NCBI RefSeq assembly: GCF_036881825.1
Contig: NZ_JBAJMW010000002.1
Coordinates: forward strand, 434,001-498,000
From: Tersicoccus mangrovi
GTDB lineage: Bacteria; Actinomycetota; Actinomycetes; Actinomycetales; Micrococcaceae
Direction: 5' to 3'
Length of the DNA stretch: 64,000 bases
This document shows, piece after piece, positions 41,129 to 49,618 of this stretch; positions within the stretch are counted from its first letter, which is position 1; every line of letters begins with the position of its first letter. The position numbers were made by a program, and so were the translations under genes. Under the pieces are notes generated by a model, which was not told where the DNA came from, did no database searches, and saw only the letters and a list, made by a program, of their open reading frames with translations.

Positions 41129-41941
41129 TCAGCCGGCCAGTCGGCGCTGCAGCTCGTGCAGGCGGCTGAGCACGGAGGCGTCGACGACCTCGTCGCCCAC
41201 GCTGACCCGCAGCCCCCCGATGAGCTCCGGGTCCTGCCGCACGGTGACCTTCAGGTCGCGCCCGTACAGCCGGTTCAGGCCCTGCTGCAGGCGCTGGAAC
41301 TGGTCGTCGGTCAGCGGGCGGCTGACGGCGACCTCGGCGATCCAGCGCTGCTGCCGGGCGGCGACGCGGCGGAGGAACTGCTGGACGAGCGTGACCGGGC
41401 TGTGCCCCCGCGGTGCGCGGACGGCACGGTCGATCAGCTGCTGCGCCTGCGGCGAGATGCCGGGCACCAGCCGCAGCGCCAGGCGCGACTTCGCGTCCGG
41501 CGTGGCCTGCGGCTCCTCGAGCGCCCACTGGACGTCGTGGCTGCCGTCCACCACCTGGGTGAACCAGAACAGGTCGTTCTCGAGCCGGTCCAGGCCCGCC
41601 TTGCCGGAGGAGTTCTCCGCGTCGGCGGCGACGACCGTGACGGCCAGGTCCTCCAGGGCGTCGCTCAGGTCGCGGGCGTCCGACCAGCGGTCACCGGCGG
41701 CACGCGTGGCGAGCTGCTCGACGTCCGTCCCGACCTTGCCGGCGATCAGCCGGCGCATCAGCTGCGCCTTCTGCTCCGGCTCCCGCGACGGGTCCGTCAG
41801 CGCGCGCCGCAGGCCGGCGGAGGAGTCCAGCAGGTCGACGACGGCGAAGAGCTCACCGGCCATCGACCCGGAGGCGTGTTCCAGCCGCGGCTCGAGGTCG
41901 CGCCGCGCCTCGGCCAGGGATGTCTGGGAGGTCCCGCTCAT
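41129..41941 (-). CDS. atpH: ATP synthase delta subunit
   Basis: Peripheral-stalk subunit, 270 aa; longer than the 180-aa bacterial norm, as usual in actinobacteria, through an N-terminal extension. The family block is the C-terminal RLQQGLNRLYGRDLKVTVRQDPELIGGLRVSVGDEVVDASVLSRLHELQRRL. Unlike mycobacteria it is not fused to a b' subunit. Start overlaps the atpF stop by 4 bp. Confidence 0.96.
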   Translation of the reverse strand: MSGTSQTSLAEARRDLEPRLEHASGSMAGELFAVVDLLDSSAGLRRALTDPSREPEQKAQLMRRLIAGKVGTDVEQLATRAAGDRWSDARDLSDALEDLAVTVVAADAENSSGKAGLDRLENDLFWFTQVVDGSHDVQWALEEPQATPDAKSRLALRLVPGISPQAQQLIDRAVRAPRGHSPVTLVQQFLRRVAARQQRWIAEVAVSRPLTDDQFQRLQQGLNRLYGRDLKVTVRQDPELIGGLRVSVGDEVVDASVLSRLHELQRRLAG

Positions 41942-42543
41942 CGGTTCCCCGTGCTCCCGTCCGCATCCACGGCGGTGGCACCGGAGCGCACCGGGGTACG
42001 ACCCTGCTCGCCGTCGGCGTTCTCGAGGTCGGCCAGGAACCGGTCGACCACCCGACGGGACCGCTCGTCGTCGTCGAGCGCCTCGCCGACGATGCGGCCG
42101 GCCAGCGTCGTGGCCAGGGTGCCCACCTCGCTGCGCAGGGACGCGATCGCTGACGCGCGCTCGGCCTCGATCTGGGTGTGGGCCTGCTCGGTGATCCGAG
42201 CGGACTCCGCGGCGGCACGCGCCTTCAGGTCGGCGAGGATCTTCGCGCCGTCGGCCCGGGCGTCCTCGCGGATGCGGTTGGCCTCGCCGCGGGCGTCCTC
42301 GAGCTGCTGGCGGTACTCGGCGAGGGCCGCATTGGCCTCTTCCTGAGCCTTCTCCGCCTTCTCGATGCCACCCTCGATGGCCGCGGTCCGCTCCGCGTAG
42401 GTCTTCTCGAACGCGGGGACGACGAACTTGATCAGGATGTAGAGCAGCGCAGCAAACCCGAGCAGGGTGACCACGATCTCCCAGATGTTGGGGATCAGCG
42501 GGTTGGAGCCCCCCTCAGCGGCAAGAATCTGCAGGCGATTCAT
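41938..42543 (-). CDS. atpF: ATP synthase b subunit
   Basis: Peripheral-stalk membrane subunit, 201 aa. One N-terminal membrane helix (IPNIWEIVVTLLGFAALLYILIKFVVPAFEKTYAER), then a long Glu/Ala/Arg coiled coil that dimerises. A polar tail follows after AGRIVGEALDDDERSRRVVDRFLADLE. Confidence 0.97.
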   Translation of the reverse strand: MNRLQILAAEGGSNPLIPNIWEIVVTLLGFAALLYILIKFVVPAFEKTYAERTAAIEGGIEKAEKAQEEANAALAEYRQQLEDARGEANRIREDARADGAKILADLKARAAAESARITEQAHTQIEAERASAIASLRSEVGTLATTLAGRIVGEALDDDERSRRVVDRFLADLENADGEQGRTPVRSGATAVDADGSTGNR

Positions 42544-42579
42544 CGCTCACCGTCCTCTCTGTCGAAAATTCGGAACGGA

Positions 42580-42789
42580 CTAGAGGACGAACGCGAAGAC
42601 CAGACCCAGGATGGCCAGGGCCTCGGTGAACGCCAGGCCGAGGAAGGCCAGGGGCTGGAGGACGCGCTGCGCCTCGGGCTGACGGGCCACGCCGTTGATG
42701 TAGGCCGCGAAGACCAGGCCCACGCCGACGCCACCACCGATGGCAGCCAGACCGTAGCCGATCGCGTTGAGGTTGCCGGTGATATTCAT
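42580..42789 (-). CDS. atpE: ATP synthase c subunit
   Basis: Proteolipid rotor subunit, 69 aa, two membrane helices. Polar loop ARQPEAQ (35-41) and the ion-carrying Glu56 in AFTEALAILG. There is no Gln in helix 1 at the sodium-ligand position, so proton-driven. Followed by atpF after 36 nt. Confidence 0.98.
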   Translation of the reverse strand: MNITGNLNAIGYGLAAIGGGVGVGLVFAAYINGVARQPEAQRVLQPLAFLGLAFTEALAILGLVFAFVL

Positions 42790-42842
42790 TGTTTTCCTTT
42801 CACGATGCCCGGCGGTGCCGAGCAGGGTTGGGGTGCAGCGAC

Positions 42843-42857
42843 TCCCCCGGCGGGGGA
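42843..42857 (-). promoter_or_regulatory. Intercistronic hairpin between atpB and atpE
   Basis: 6-bp stem TCCCCC/GGGGGA around a 3-nt loop, 10 nt past the atpB stop, ahead of the highly needed c subunit. Confidence 0.5.
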
Positions 42858-42867
42858 AGACTTGGCG

Positions 42868-43677
42868 TCAGTGCTCGTCGACGAGAGAGCCCTGGATGTA
42901 GACCGCGGTGAGCAGGGTGAACACGTACGCCTGCAGCACCTGGATGAAGACCTCGAAGAGGAACATGGCGATGCCGCCGATGAGGGTGAGCACGCCGAGA
43001 CCCTTGAGGAAGCCGCCGGCCTCGAAGAAGAGGAACTCGGTACCGGCCGCGCAGATCGCGATGATCATGTGACCGGCGAGCATCGTCGCGAACAGTCGCA
43101 TGCTGTGCGTCAGGGGGCGGACGAAGAAGTTGGAGATGAACTCCAGCGGGACGACGACGATCAGCAGCGGCTTCGGCACACCCGAGGGCACCAGCATCGT
43201 CTTGACGAACCGGCCGCCCTGACGGCGGAACCCGAGGATGATCCAGGTCAGGTAGACCATGCCGGCCATCGCGTAGGCGCTGCCGACGTGGGAGAACGCC
43301 GGCAACTGGAAGAACGGGATGGACCCCATCAGGTTGTTGACCAGGATGAAGAAGAACAGACCCGTCAGCAGCGGCACCCAGGGGCGGAATTCCTTCTCGC
43401 CGATGATGTCCTTGCCGATGGAGTTGCGCACCAGGCCGTAGGCGGACTCGCCGATGAACTGCAGCCGGGACGGGACCAGGCTGCCGCGGCGGGACGCGAT
43501 GACGAAGAAGACCGCGACGATGGCCGCCGAGAGGAGCACGACCAGCATCTGCTTGCCGAAGCCGGTGCCGTACGCGGCACCCCACGGGATCAGGTCCGGC
43601 AGGTGCAGGTCCTCCGGTTTGGGAGCAACGAAGCCACCTCCGGATCCGGTTTCGGCGGGGAGCGCAAGCGCGATCAA
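42868..43677 (-). CDS. atpB: ATP synthase a subunit
   Basis: Membrane stator subunit forming the proton half-channels; 269 aa from TTG 43675-43677. The start is set by GAGAGGA 6 nt upstream and the family N-terminus (ALPAETGSGGGFVAPKPEDLHLPDLIPWG). The essential Arg is in LTHSMRLFATMLAGHMI; the last helices end QVLQAYVFTLLTAVYIQGSLVDEH. The frame is open far upstream, but that sequence has no membrane or family character. Confidence 0.96.
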   Translation of the reverse strand: MIALALPAETGSGGGFVAPKPEDLHLPDLIPWGAAYGTGFGKQMLVVLLSAAIVAVFFVIASRRGSLVPSRLQFIGESAYGLVRNSIGKDIIGEKEFRPWVPLLTGLFFFILVNNLMGSIPFFQLPAFSHVGSAYAMAGMVYLTWIILGFRRQGGRFVKTMLVPSGVPKPLLIVVVPLEFISNFFVRPLTHSMRLFATMLAGHMIIAICAAGTEFLFFEAGGFLKGLGVLTLIGGIAMFLFEVFIQVLQAYVFTLLTAVYIQGSLVDEH

Positions 43678-44086
43678 CGCGGTTCCTCTCTGCAGTGCTC
43701 GTTGTCGGGCCGCACGACGGGCGACGTGGCGCAGGGCGAACCCCGCACGTCCGGGAAACCCGGAGCACGACCGACTCGACCGTATCAGGCCGTCCGGACA
43801 CCAGGGGGTCGACGAGAGTCTCGGCAGGGCAGTCCCCGGGTCCGCGTCACTGTGGATCCCGGGTCCGGTGAGTACCGGCTCCGTCATCGAGACCACGTCC
43901 TCGGAACGGGTGGTTCGTCGCGTGGACGAGGCCACCGGACCGGCGAGATGACGCGGTTCGTCGTTGTCGATTGGCTGTGTCAAGACTATCAAAGATCAGC
44001 GCTCCCCCTTGACACGACCCCTGCCACGATGCACCGACGGGACGCACGACGCGCGCGAGTCGCGCCTGGCCGACCTCGGGTCGGCG
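43678..44086 (-). promoter_or_regulatory. 409-bp atp operon leader/promoter region
   Basis: No gene seen. On the minus strand a TAGTCT (43983-43988) is a candidate -10, giving a leader of about 300 nt. It lies in an 8-bp dyad, GTGTCAAG (43977-43984) and CTTGACAC (44008-44015), that could be an operator. No good -35 at 16-18 bp. Confidence 0.4.
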
Positions 44087-44533
44087 TCAGTGCAGGTAGA
44101 GGCGCCGCGAGCGGGCGAAACCGGCGAGTTCGGCGGCCTGCCAGGCGATCAGCGTGACGACGGCGGAGCCGACGAACCAGCCGGGGTCCACCCACCCGGG
44201 CCGGCCGAGCAGGAGGAGTACGGCGCCGAACCCGGCGACCTTGAGCACGTAGGTGACGAGGAACGCGCGCAGCGCCCGGGTGCCGCTCGCGGACTCGAAC
44301 CGGTGCCCCACCAGGAGGCTGATCGCGAAGAACGCCATCACGAGCAGGGCGGCGCCGAGGGCACTGCCGGCGGCTCCCCACCCGGCGACCACAGCGCCGG
44401 CCACGGACGCCAGGACGGCGACGGGCACGCAGACCAGCAGACACAGCCGCAGCATCGGCAGCCACAGGCTCGGCACCGGGACGGCGGCGGGCACCGGGCC
44501 GGGCACGGCGGAGGCGCCCGGGCGCCGGCTCAC
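44087..44533 (-). CDS. atpI: AtpI-like small membrane protein
   Basis: 148-aa protein with four hydrophobic helices (LWLPMLRLCLLVCVPVAVLASVAGAVVAGW; LGAALLVMAFFAISLLVGHRF; LRAFLVTYVLKVAGFGAVLLLLG; WFVGSAVVTLIAWQAAELAGFARSRR). Position just before atpB and topology match AtpI, a c-ring assembly/ion-handling factor; sequence conservation is low, as usual. GTG overlaps the preceding gene's stop (GTGA), so it is expressed with the glycan genes although placed for ATP synthase. Confidence 0.82.
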   Translation of the reverse strand: MSRRPGASAVPGPVPAAVPVPSLWLPMLRLCLLVCVPVAVLASVAGAVVAGWGAAGSALGAALLVMAFFAISLLVGHRFESASGTRALRAFLVTYVLKVAGFGAVLLLLGRPGWVDPGWFVGSAVVTLIAWQAAELAGFARSRRLYLH

Positions 44534-45609
44534 GACCGGCCCCCGTCGGCGGCGTCCCGGCCCCGGGCCGCCCGGGTGCCCGTTCGGCGACCGGACCGGT
44601 GCAGGCGGCCGATCAGCAGCGGGGACGCGAGGTAGCCCGCGACGACGGCGATCCCGGCCACCGTCGCGGCGATCGAGGTGGCGAGGGTGCCCTGCGCCGA
44701 GACGACGCCGAGCAGCCCGACGGCGACGGTGCACACGGTCACGACGGCCGAGGAGCCCAGGTGCGACAGCCCGACGTCGGTGAGGCGCTGGTAGACGTGC
44801 TCCCGGTGCGGGGCGTACCAGCGGGCGCCGGAGCGGACGCGCCGGACCCACGTGAACGCCGTGTCGGCGAGGTAGATGACCAGCGGCGAGAGCAGGTACT
44901 CCACGTACACGCCGGCGAGGAATCCGGCCGCCGCGAGCGCGGCGATCATCCCGCCGAGCAGGTAGGAGCCGACGTCGCCGAGGAACACGGCTCCCCCGGC
45001 GCGGCCGCCGGCGAGGTTCCACGGCAGGAACGCGGCGAAGGCGACGGCGAGGACGAGGGCGCTCACGGTGAGCCACCACTGGCCCGAGAGCTGGCCGGCG
45101 AGGGCGTAGAAGAGGCCCACGGTCACCCCGTGCAGGCCGGAGACGCCGTTGATGCCGTCCATGAAGTTGGCGACGTTGATGTAGACGGCGATCGCGAGGG
45201 CGCCGGCGGGGATCCACCAGCCGGTCTGCCCGAAGGCCAGGGCGATCGCGGCGGTCCCGACGGCTCCGACGAGCAGCTGGGTGGCGGCGCGCGTCCGGAC
45301 GGAGACCCCGCGGAAGTCCTCGACCCAGCCCAGCGCCGCGGCGGCCGACGCGATCAGCAGCACGATCACCGTGACGCCGCGGTCCACGCGGATGGTGCTC
45401 GTGAGCAGGGCCAGCACCATGCCGGCGATGACGGCGGCCCATGCGGCCAGGCCCATGCCGCGCACAACGGGCCGGGCGTGGGAGGAGCGGGCGTTCGGGA
45501 CGTCGATGACGCCGCCGCGCAGCAGGAGGGGGCGCAGCACGGCGGGCAGGGCGCCCGAGAGCACCAGCACGACGATCAGGACGGGAACGAGCAGCACGGG
45601 CACCGTCAC
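44530..45609 (-). CDS. Polyprenyl-phosphate sugar-1-phosphate transferase (WecA/WbpL/MraY family)
   Basis: 359-aa membrane enzyme (about 10 helices) that starts a lipid-linked glycan by moving a GlcNAc-type sugar-1-phosphate from UDP-sugar to undecaprenyl phosphate. Marks: GGVIDVPNARSSHARPVVRGMG; GWVEDFRGVS; the nucleophile/metal block VANFMDGINGVSG; VFLGDVGSYLLGG; and the C-terminal APHREHVYQRLTDVG. It overlaps the upstream 4,6-dehydratase gene by 4 bp (GTGA), the WbpM-WbpL type of pairing. GTG 45607-45609 chosen; GTG two codons later is possible. Confidence 0.92.
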   Translation of the reverse strand: MTVPVLLVPVLIVVLVLSGALPAVLRPLLLRGGVIDVPNARSSHARPVVRGMGLAAWAAVIAGMVLALLTSTIRVDRGVTVIVLLIASAAAALGWVEDFRGVSVRTRAATQLLVGAVGTAAIALAFGQTGWWIPAGALAIAVYINVANFMDGINGVSGLHGVTVGLFYALAGQLSGQWWLTVSALVLAVAFAAFLPWNLAGGRAGGAVFLGDVGSYLLGGMIAALAAAGFLAGVYVEYLLSPLVIYLADTAFTWVRRVRSGARWYAPHREHVYQRLTDVGLSHLGSSAVVTVCTVAVGLLGVVSAQGTLATSIAATVAGIAVVAGYLASPLLIGRLHRSGRRTGTRAARGRDAADGGRS

Positions 45610-47489
45610 TGACCGGAGGCCGGCGGGTAGCCCGGCTCGTAGGGACGCGCGTCCCGCTGCTGCGTGGGCACGACGGCGATGAAGCCGGTCTCGGGACCGG
45701 TCCCGTCCATCCCGGCGCGCCGCTTCCACTCCTCGTAGTCCAGCCGCCCGGGGTCCAGCTCGGAGATGGCCGTGCGGGAGATCTTCGGGTGCACCCGCTC
45801 GTCGGTCTCGTCGCGGCCGATGAGCTCCTCGTGCAGCTTCTCGCCGTGCCGCAGCCCGGTGAAGACGATGTCGACGTTGCGCCCCGACATGGCGATCATG
45901 CGGCGGGCCACGTCGAGGATCTTGACCGGCTCCCCCATGTCGAGGATGAGCACGTCCCCGGGGCGGCCGATCGCGCCGGCCTGCACGAGCAGCTGGCAGG
46001 CCTCGGGGATCGTCATGAAGAACCGGCTGACCTCGGGGTCCGTCACGGTGACCGGGCCGCCGGCGCGGATCTGCTCGGTGAACAGCGGCAGCATCGACCC
46101 GCGGCTGCCGATGACGTTGCCGAACCGGACCGAGACGAAGCGGCGGCCGCTCACGTGCGCCGCCCACGCCGTCATGCGCTCGGCCATCCGCTTCGAGTGG
46201 CCGAGCACGGAGGTGGGGTTGGCGGCCTTGTCGGTGGAGATGTTGACGAAGGTCTGGACCTCGGCGTCGAGGGCGGCCCGGAGCACGTTGAGGGTGCCGA
46301 GCACGTTCGTCTTGTACGCCTCGCCCGGGTACTGCTCGAGCAGCGAGACGTGCTTGAGCGCCGCCGCGTGGAACACCACCTCGGGACGGCGCCGCGTGAA
46401 GACCTTGCCGATCGCCTCGGCGTCCCGGATGTCGGCGAGCACGGTGTCCCGCCCGTCGAGCAGGCCGCGGCCGGTCAGGGAGATCTGGGTCGACTGCAGG
46501 GCGGACTCGTCCCGGTCGACCATGATGAGCTCGGCCGGGGCGAAGGCGCTGATCTGCCGGCACAGCTCGGAGCCGATCGAGCCGCCCGCGCCCGTGACGA
46601 GCACGCGGCGGCCGGTCAGGTAGCCGGCGATCTCGTCCACGTTCGTGTCCACCGGATGCCGGCCGATCAGGTCCTCGACCGCGACGTCGCGGAAGTCGCC
46701 CAGGCCCGGGCCGCCCGCGAGCATGTCCCGCAGCGGCGGCAGGACGAGAACGCGGATCTGCTGGCCCGCGAGGTGGTCGGAGATCTCCCGGAGCTTCTTG
46801 GCCTCCAGGTCCGCGACGGCGACGACGAGGACGCCGGCCCGGCTGCGGCGCACCGCGTCGGCGATGTCCTCGGTTCGGCCCATCACCGGCACGCTGTCGA
46901 TGCGCAGGTGCTTCTTCGCCGGGTCGTCGTCGATCAGCCCGACCGGGCGGTAGGGGGACTGCGGGTCGTTGTTCATCCGCCGCGCCAGGGAGCCGCCGAG
47001 GAACCCGGCGCCGTAAATCAGGGTGCGCTGCGCGCCCGAACCCGGCTTGGCGCGGGACTCGACGTACATCCGCTTGACATACCGGCTCGCCGCCATGAAG
47101 AGGCACGCGAAGGGGAACGCGATCAGCGCCGTCGAGCGCGGGATGTGCAGCGAACGGTAGAAGAGCAGGGAGGCGGCCAGCAGCAGCGCCGAGACGATCA
47201 CGGTGACGACGACGAGCAGCTTGGCCTCGTTGAAGCTGCCGAACACGTACCGGCCCCGGTAGAGGGCGAAGGCGTAGCCCACCACGGCCTGGCTCACGAT
47301 GGCCAGGGCGCCGAAGACGGTGACGTCCGGCAGGGAGATGGAGTCCACGGTCAGCTCGTACCGCAGCACGAGGGCGAGCACGATGGCGACGATCCAGGCG
47401 GCGGCGTCCAGCGCGAACTGGATCCAGAACCACAGCGCCGGCTTGTCCTCGCGAGGCAGGCCGCCGGCACCGGTGGTGATCTGCGCCAT
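45606..47489 (-). CDS. Membrane-bound UDP-sugar 4,6-dehydratase (CapD/WbpM/PglF type)
   Basis: 627 aa. N-terminal four to five membrane helices (ALWFWIQFALDAAAWIVAIVLALVL...), a CoA-binding-like Rossmann domain (YGAGFLGGSLARRMNN), then the dehydratase with VLVTGAGGSIGSELCRQ, DVVFHAAALKHV-type region (VVFHAAALKHVSLLE) and FVNISTDKAANPTSVLGHSKR. The Thr-Asp-Lys triad and absence of the SDR Tyr are the hallmark of the large 4,6-dehydratases that make UDP-4-keto-6-deoxy-GlcNAc. ATG 47487-47489 follows CGGAGC. First gene of the minus-strand glycan operon. Confidence 0.92.
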   Translation of the reverse strand: MAQITTGAGGLPREDKPALWFWIQFALDAAAWIVAIVLALVLRYELTVDSISLPDVTVFGALAIVSQAVVGYAFALYRGRYVFGSFNEAKLLVVVTVIVSALLLAASLLFYRSLHIPRSTALIAFPFACLFMAASRYVKRMYVESRAKPGSGAQRTLIYGAGFLGGSLARRMNNDPQSPYRPVGLIDDDPAKKHLRIDSVPVMGRTEDIADAVRRSRAGVLVVAVADLEAKKLREISDHLAGQQIRVLVLPPLRDMLAGGPGLGDFRDVAVEDLIGRHPVDTNVDEIAGYLTGRRVLVTGAGGSIGSELCRQISAFAPAELIMVDRDESALQSTQISLTGRGLLDGRDTVLADIRDAEAIGKVFTRRRPEVVFHAAALKHVSLLEQYPGEAYKTNVLGTLNVLRAALDAEVQTFVNISTDKAANPTSVLGHSKRMAERMTAWAAHVSGRRFVSVRFGNVIGSRGSMLPLFTEQIRAGGPVTVTDPEVSRFFMTIPEACQLLVQAGAIGRPGDVLILDMGEPVKILDVARRMIAMSGRNVDIVFTGLRHGEKLHEELIGRDETDERVHPKISRTAISELDPGRLDYEEWKRRAGMDGTGPETGFIAVVPTQQRDARPYEPGYPPASGQ

Positions 47490-47562
47490 CGTGCTCCGTT
47501 TCGTCGGACCGGGTCCGGGACCGCACGGTGCCGGGCTCGTCCGCGGCACCGGTCCCGTGGAC

Positions 47563-47576
47563 TAGGGTGGAATCTA
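47563..47576. promoter_or_regulatory. Overlapping divergent -10 elements of the two glycan operons
   Basis: TAGGGT (47563-47568, plus) and, on the minus strand, TAGATT (47571-47576), within a near-palindrome GGGTGGA-AT-CTACCC. The two operons would compete for RNA polymerase or share an operator. Confidence 0.5.
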
Positions 47577-47630
47577 CCCCACCATACCCACCGCCGCCCG
47601 GGAAGATGCCGGACGAGACGGAAGGACGCC

Positions 47631-48581
47631 ATGCCGCAGAACCCGACCGACGGCCCGCCGGGAACCGCGGCGCAGACCCCTCGCCGCGACGCGCGGATCG
47701 CGGCCGCGGTGGTCACGCTCGACCGGCCCGACGACCTGCGGCTGCTGCTGGACGGCTTCGCCCGCCAGACCCGGGCGCTGGAGTCCGTGGTGCTCGTCGA
47801 TTCCGGCACGGCTCCCGTCCGCGAGCTGGCCGACGCGGCCGGCGTGCCCGTGACCTACCTGCGCTCCGAGGTGAACCTGGGCGGTGCCGGCGGCTTCGCG
47901 CTGGCGATCCTCGCGGCCCTGGCCACGGGCGCCGAGTGGATCTGGATCATGGACGACGACGCGCATCCCGAGGACGCGGGCACCCTCGCCGCCCTCCTCG
48001 ACGAGGCGACCGAGCGGGACCTCGAGGTGGTCCTGCCGCTCGTCGTCACCCCGGACGACCCGAGCCGCCTCTCCTTCCACTTCCGGATCGACGGGCACAG
48101 CACCCACGACCGGGCGACGGTCGAGGCCGCGGGCTTCCGCGAGGACGTGGGCCACTTCTTCAACGGCGCCCTCGTGCACCGGGACGTGTTCTACACTGTG
48201 GGGCTGCCGGACCTGCGGCTGTTCCTGCGCGGGGACGAGATCGACTTCATGCTCCGCCTGCGCCGCGCCGGCGTCCGGTTCGGCACCGTCACCACCACCG
48301 CGCTGCGCCACCCGTCGGGGGAGGCGGAGCTGCAGCACGTGATCGGCGACCGGCTGCACGTGCTCGTCCCCGAGACCGCCGTCAAGCGCTTCTACTTCTA
48401 CCGCAACCGCGGTCAGTTGATCCGGCGGTACCGGCGCGTCCGCTCGCTCGTCGCCGACGGGGTCGGCTATCCCCTGCACTTCCTGCGTCGCGGCGACGTC
48501 GCCGGCCTGGTCGGCTGGGCGCGGCCGTTCGTCGCGGGGCTGCGCAACCGGTCCTTCGGGCCGCCGTGGAAGCTGCCGTGA
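47631..48581 (+). CDS. Family 2 glycosyltransferase (GlfT/rhamnosyltransferase-like), first of pair
   Basis: 316-aa inverting GT-A enzyme, cytoplasmic face. Start of fold IAAAVVTLDRPDDLRLLLDGFARQT; LRSEVNLGGAGGFALAI; metal motif WIWIMDDDAHP; acceptor region FFNGALVHRDVFYTVGLPD and LRGDEIDFMLRLRRAG; late KRFYFYRNRGQLIRRYR. The Asp-Asp-Asp motif and NLGGAGGF are typical of GlfT1-like transferases. ATG 47631 has GAAGGA 6 nt upstream. First gene of the plus-strand glycan operon. Confidence 0.9.
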   Translation: MPQNPTDGPPGTAAQTPRRDARIAAAVVTLDRPDDLRLLLDGFARQTRALESVVLVDSGTAPVRELADAAGVPVTYLRSEVNLGGAGGFALAILAALATGAEWIWIMDDDAHPEDAGTLAALLDEATERDLEVVLPLVVTPDDPSRLSFHFRIDGHSTHDRATVEAAGFREDVGHFFNGALVHRDVFYTVGLPDLRLFLRGDEIDFMLRLRRAGVRFGTVTTTALRHPSGEAELQHVIGDRLHVLVPETAVKRFYFYRNRGQLIRRYRRVRSLVADGVGYPLHFLRRGDVAGLVGWARPFVAGLRNRSFGPPWKLP

Positions 48582-49618
48582 CGGGCGGCACCGGGGGCAG
48601 AGCGGCAGACGGGGCCGGGGGCGAGCCGGCGGTTCCGGCCGTCCACCTCGTCATCGTCACGTTCAACCGGTCGGCGTACCTGCGCGGCCTGCTCGACAGC
48701 GTTCTCGCCCTCGACCCGGCCCCGGCCGGGGTCACCGTGGTGGACAACGCGAGCACGGACGACACGCCGGAGGTGACCGCCGCGTTCGCGGCCGCGGCGC
48801 CGTTCCCCGTCCGGGTCGAGCGGCTCCCGGTCAACAGCGGCGGCTCCGGCGGCTTCCGGGCCGGTGTGCGCGCGGTGCTCGAGGCCACCGCGACGGAGGA
48901 CGCGGCGTGGCTGTGGCTCATGGACGACGACGTCGTCGCCGTGCCGGACGCCCTCGCTGCGATCGGGCCGTTCCTCGCCGACGCCGGAGCGGTGCACGGG
49001 CGCCGCTGGGACGAGAACGGCCGGCCCTTCTTCTGGCAGAACCGGTTCAACACCTGGCTCGGCATCCCGCTGCCCGTGCCGGGCGACGTCTTCCGCTCCG
49101 GGCCCGTGACGCGCACCGACGTCGGCTGTTTCGAGGGCATGTTCCTCGACCGGCACACCGCCGAGCGGATGGGGCCGCCGGACGCCCGCTTCTTCCTGAC
49201 CTGGGACGACGCGATGTACGGCTGGCTGATCTCCCGGACCGAGCCGGTCACGTACGTCGACCGGTACGTGCTGCGCAAGGTGCGCCCCCAGCGCCACGTC
49301 GACCTCGGCGTCCGGCACCTGAACGACTCCTCCGACCTGAGCCGCTACCACGTGATGCGCAACCGGGGCCACGTCGCCCACTACCTGCAGGTCGAGCACG
49401 CCTGGTCCCGTCCCGGGTTCGCGGTGGGCACCGCGCTGACCGCGGCGAAGGAACTGGTCCGGCTGCTGCTCGTCGAGCGCCGAGTGGGGGGCGTCGTGCC
49501 GCTGTGGCGGGGCTGGCGGGACAGCCGCACCATCCTGCGCGACCGCACCTGGTTGCCGGAGATGGGCGCGGCCGCCGCCGGAACGCCGGAGACCGGCACG
49601 CCGGAGGGAGACGCGTGA
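48578..49618 (+). CDS. Family 2 glycosyltransferase (GlfT/rhamnosyltransferase-like), second of pair
   Basis: 346-aa GT-A enzyme, paralogue-like to its neighbour. VHLVIVTFNRSAYLRGLLDSVL; VTVVDNASTDDTPEV; LPVNSGGSGGFRAGV; metal motif WLWLMDDDVV; acceptor region GCFEGMFLDRHTAERMG and FFLTWDDAMYGWLI; YYHVMRN-like RYHVMRNRGHVAHY. GTG overlaps the upstream stop by 4 bp (GTGA), so the two act in succession on one glycan (inference). Confidence 0.9.
   Translation: MTGGTGGRAADGAGGEPAVPAVHLVIVTFNRSAYLRGLLDSVLALDPAPAGVTVVDNASTDDTPEVTAAFAAAAPFPVRVERLPVNSGGSGGFRAGVRAVLEATATEDAAWLWLMDDDVVAVPDALAAIGPFLADAGAVHGRRWDENGRPFFWQNRFNTWLGIPLPVPGDVFRSGPVTRTDVGCFEGMFLDRHTAERMGPPDARFFLTWDDAMYGWLISRTEPVTYVDRYVLRKVRPQRHVDLGVRHLNDSSDLSRYHVMRNRGHVAHYLQVEHAWSRPGFAVGTALTAAKELVRLLLVERRVGGVVPLWRGWRDSRTILRDRTWLPEMGAAAAGTPETGTPEGDA

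Noticed and set aside
43678..43992. An in-frame extension of about 105 codons upstream of atpB
   Set aside because: No family similarity, no membrane helix, and a good Shine-Dalgarno sits just before TTG 43677 at the conserved N-terminus.
44009..44014. Perfect TTGACA on the plus strand as a -35 box
   Set aside because: No -10 at 16-18 bp and no plus-strand gene follows; it is better read as one arm of a dyad.
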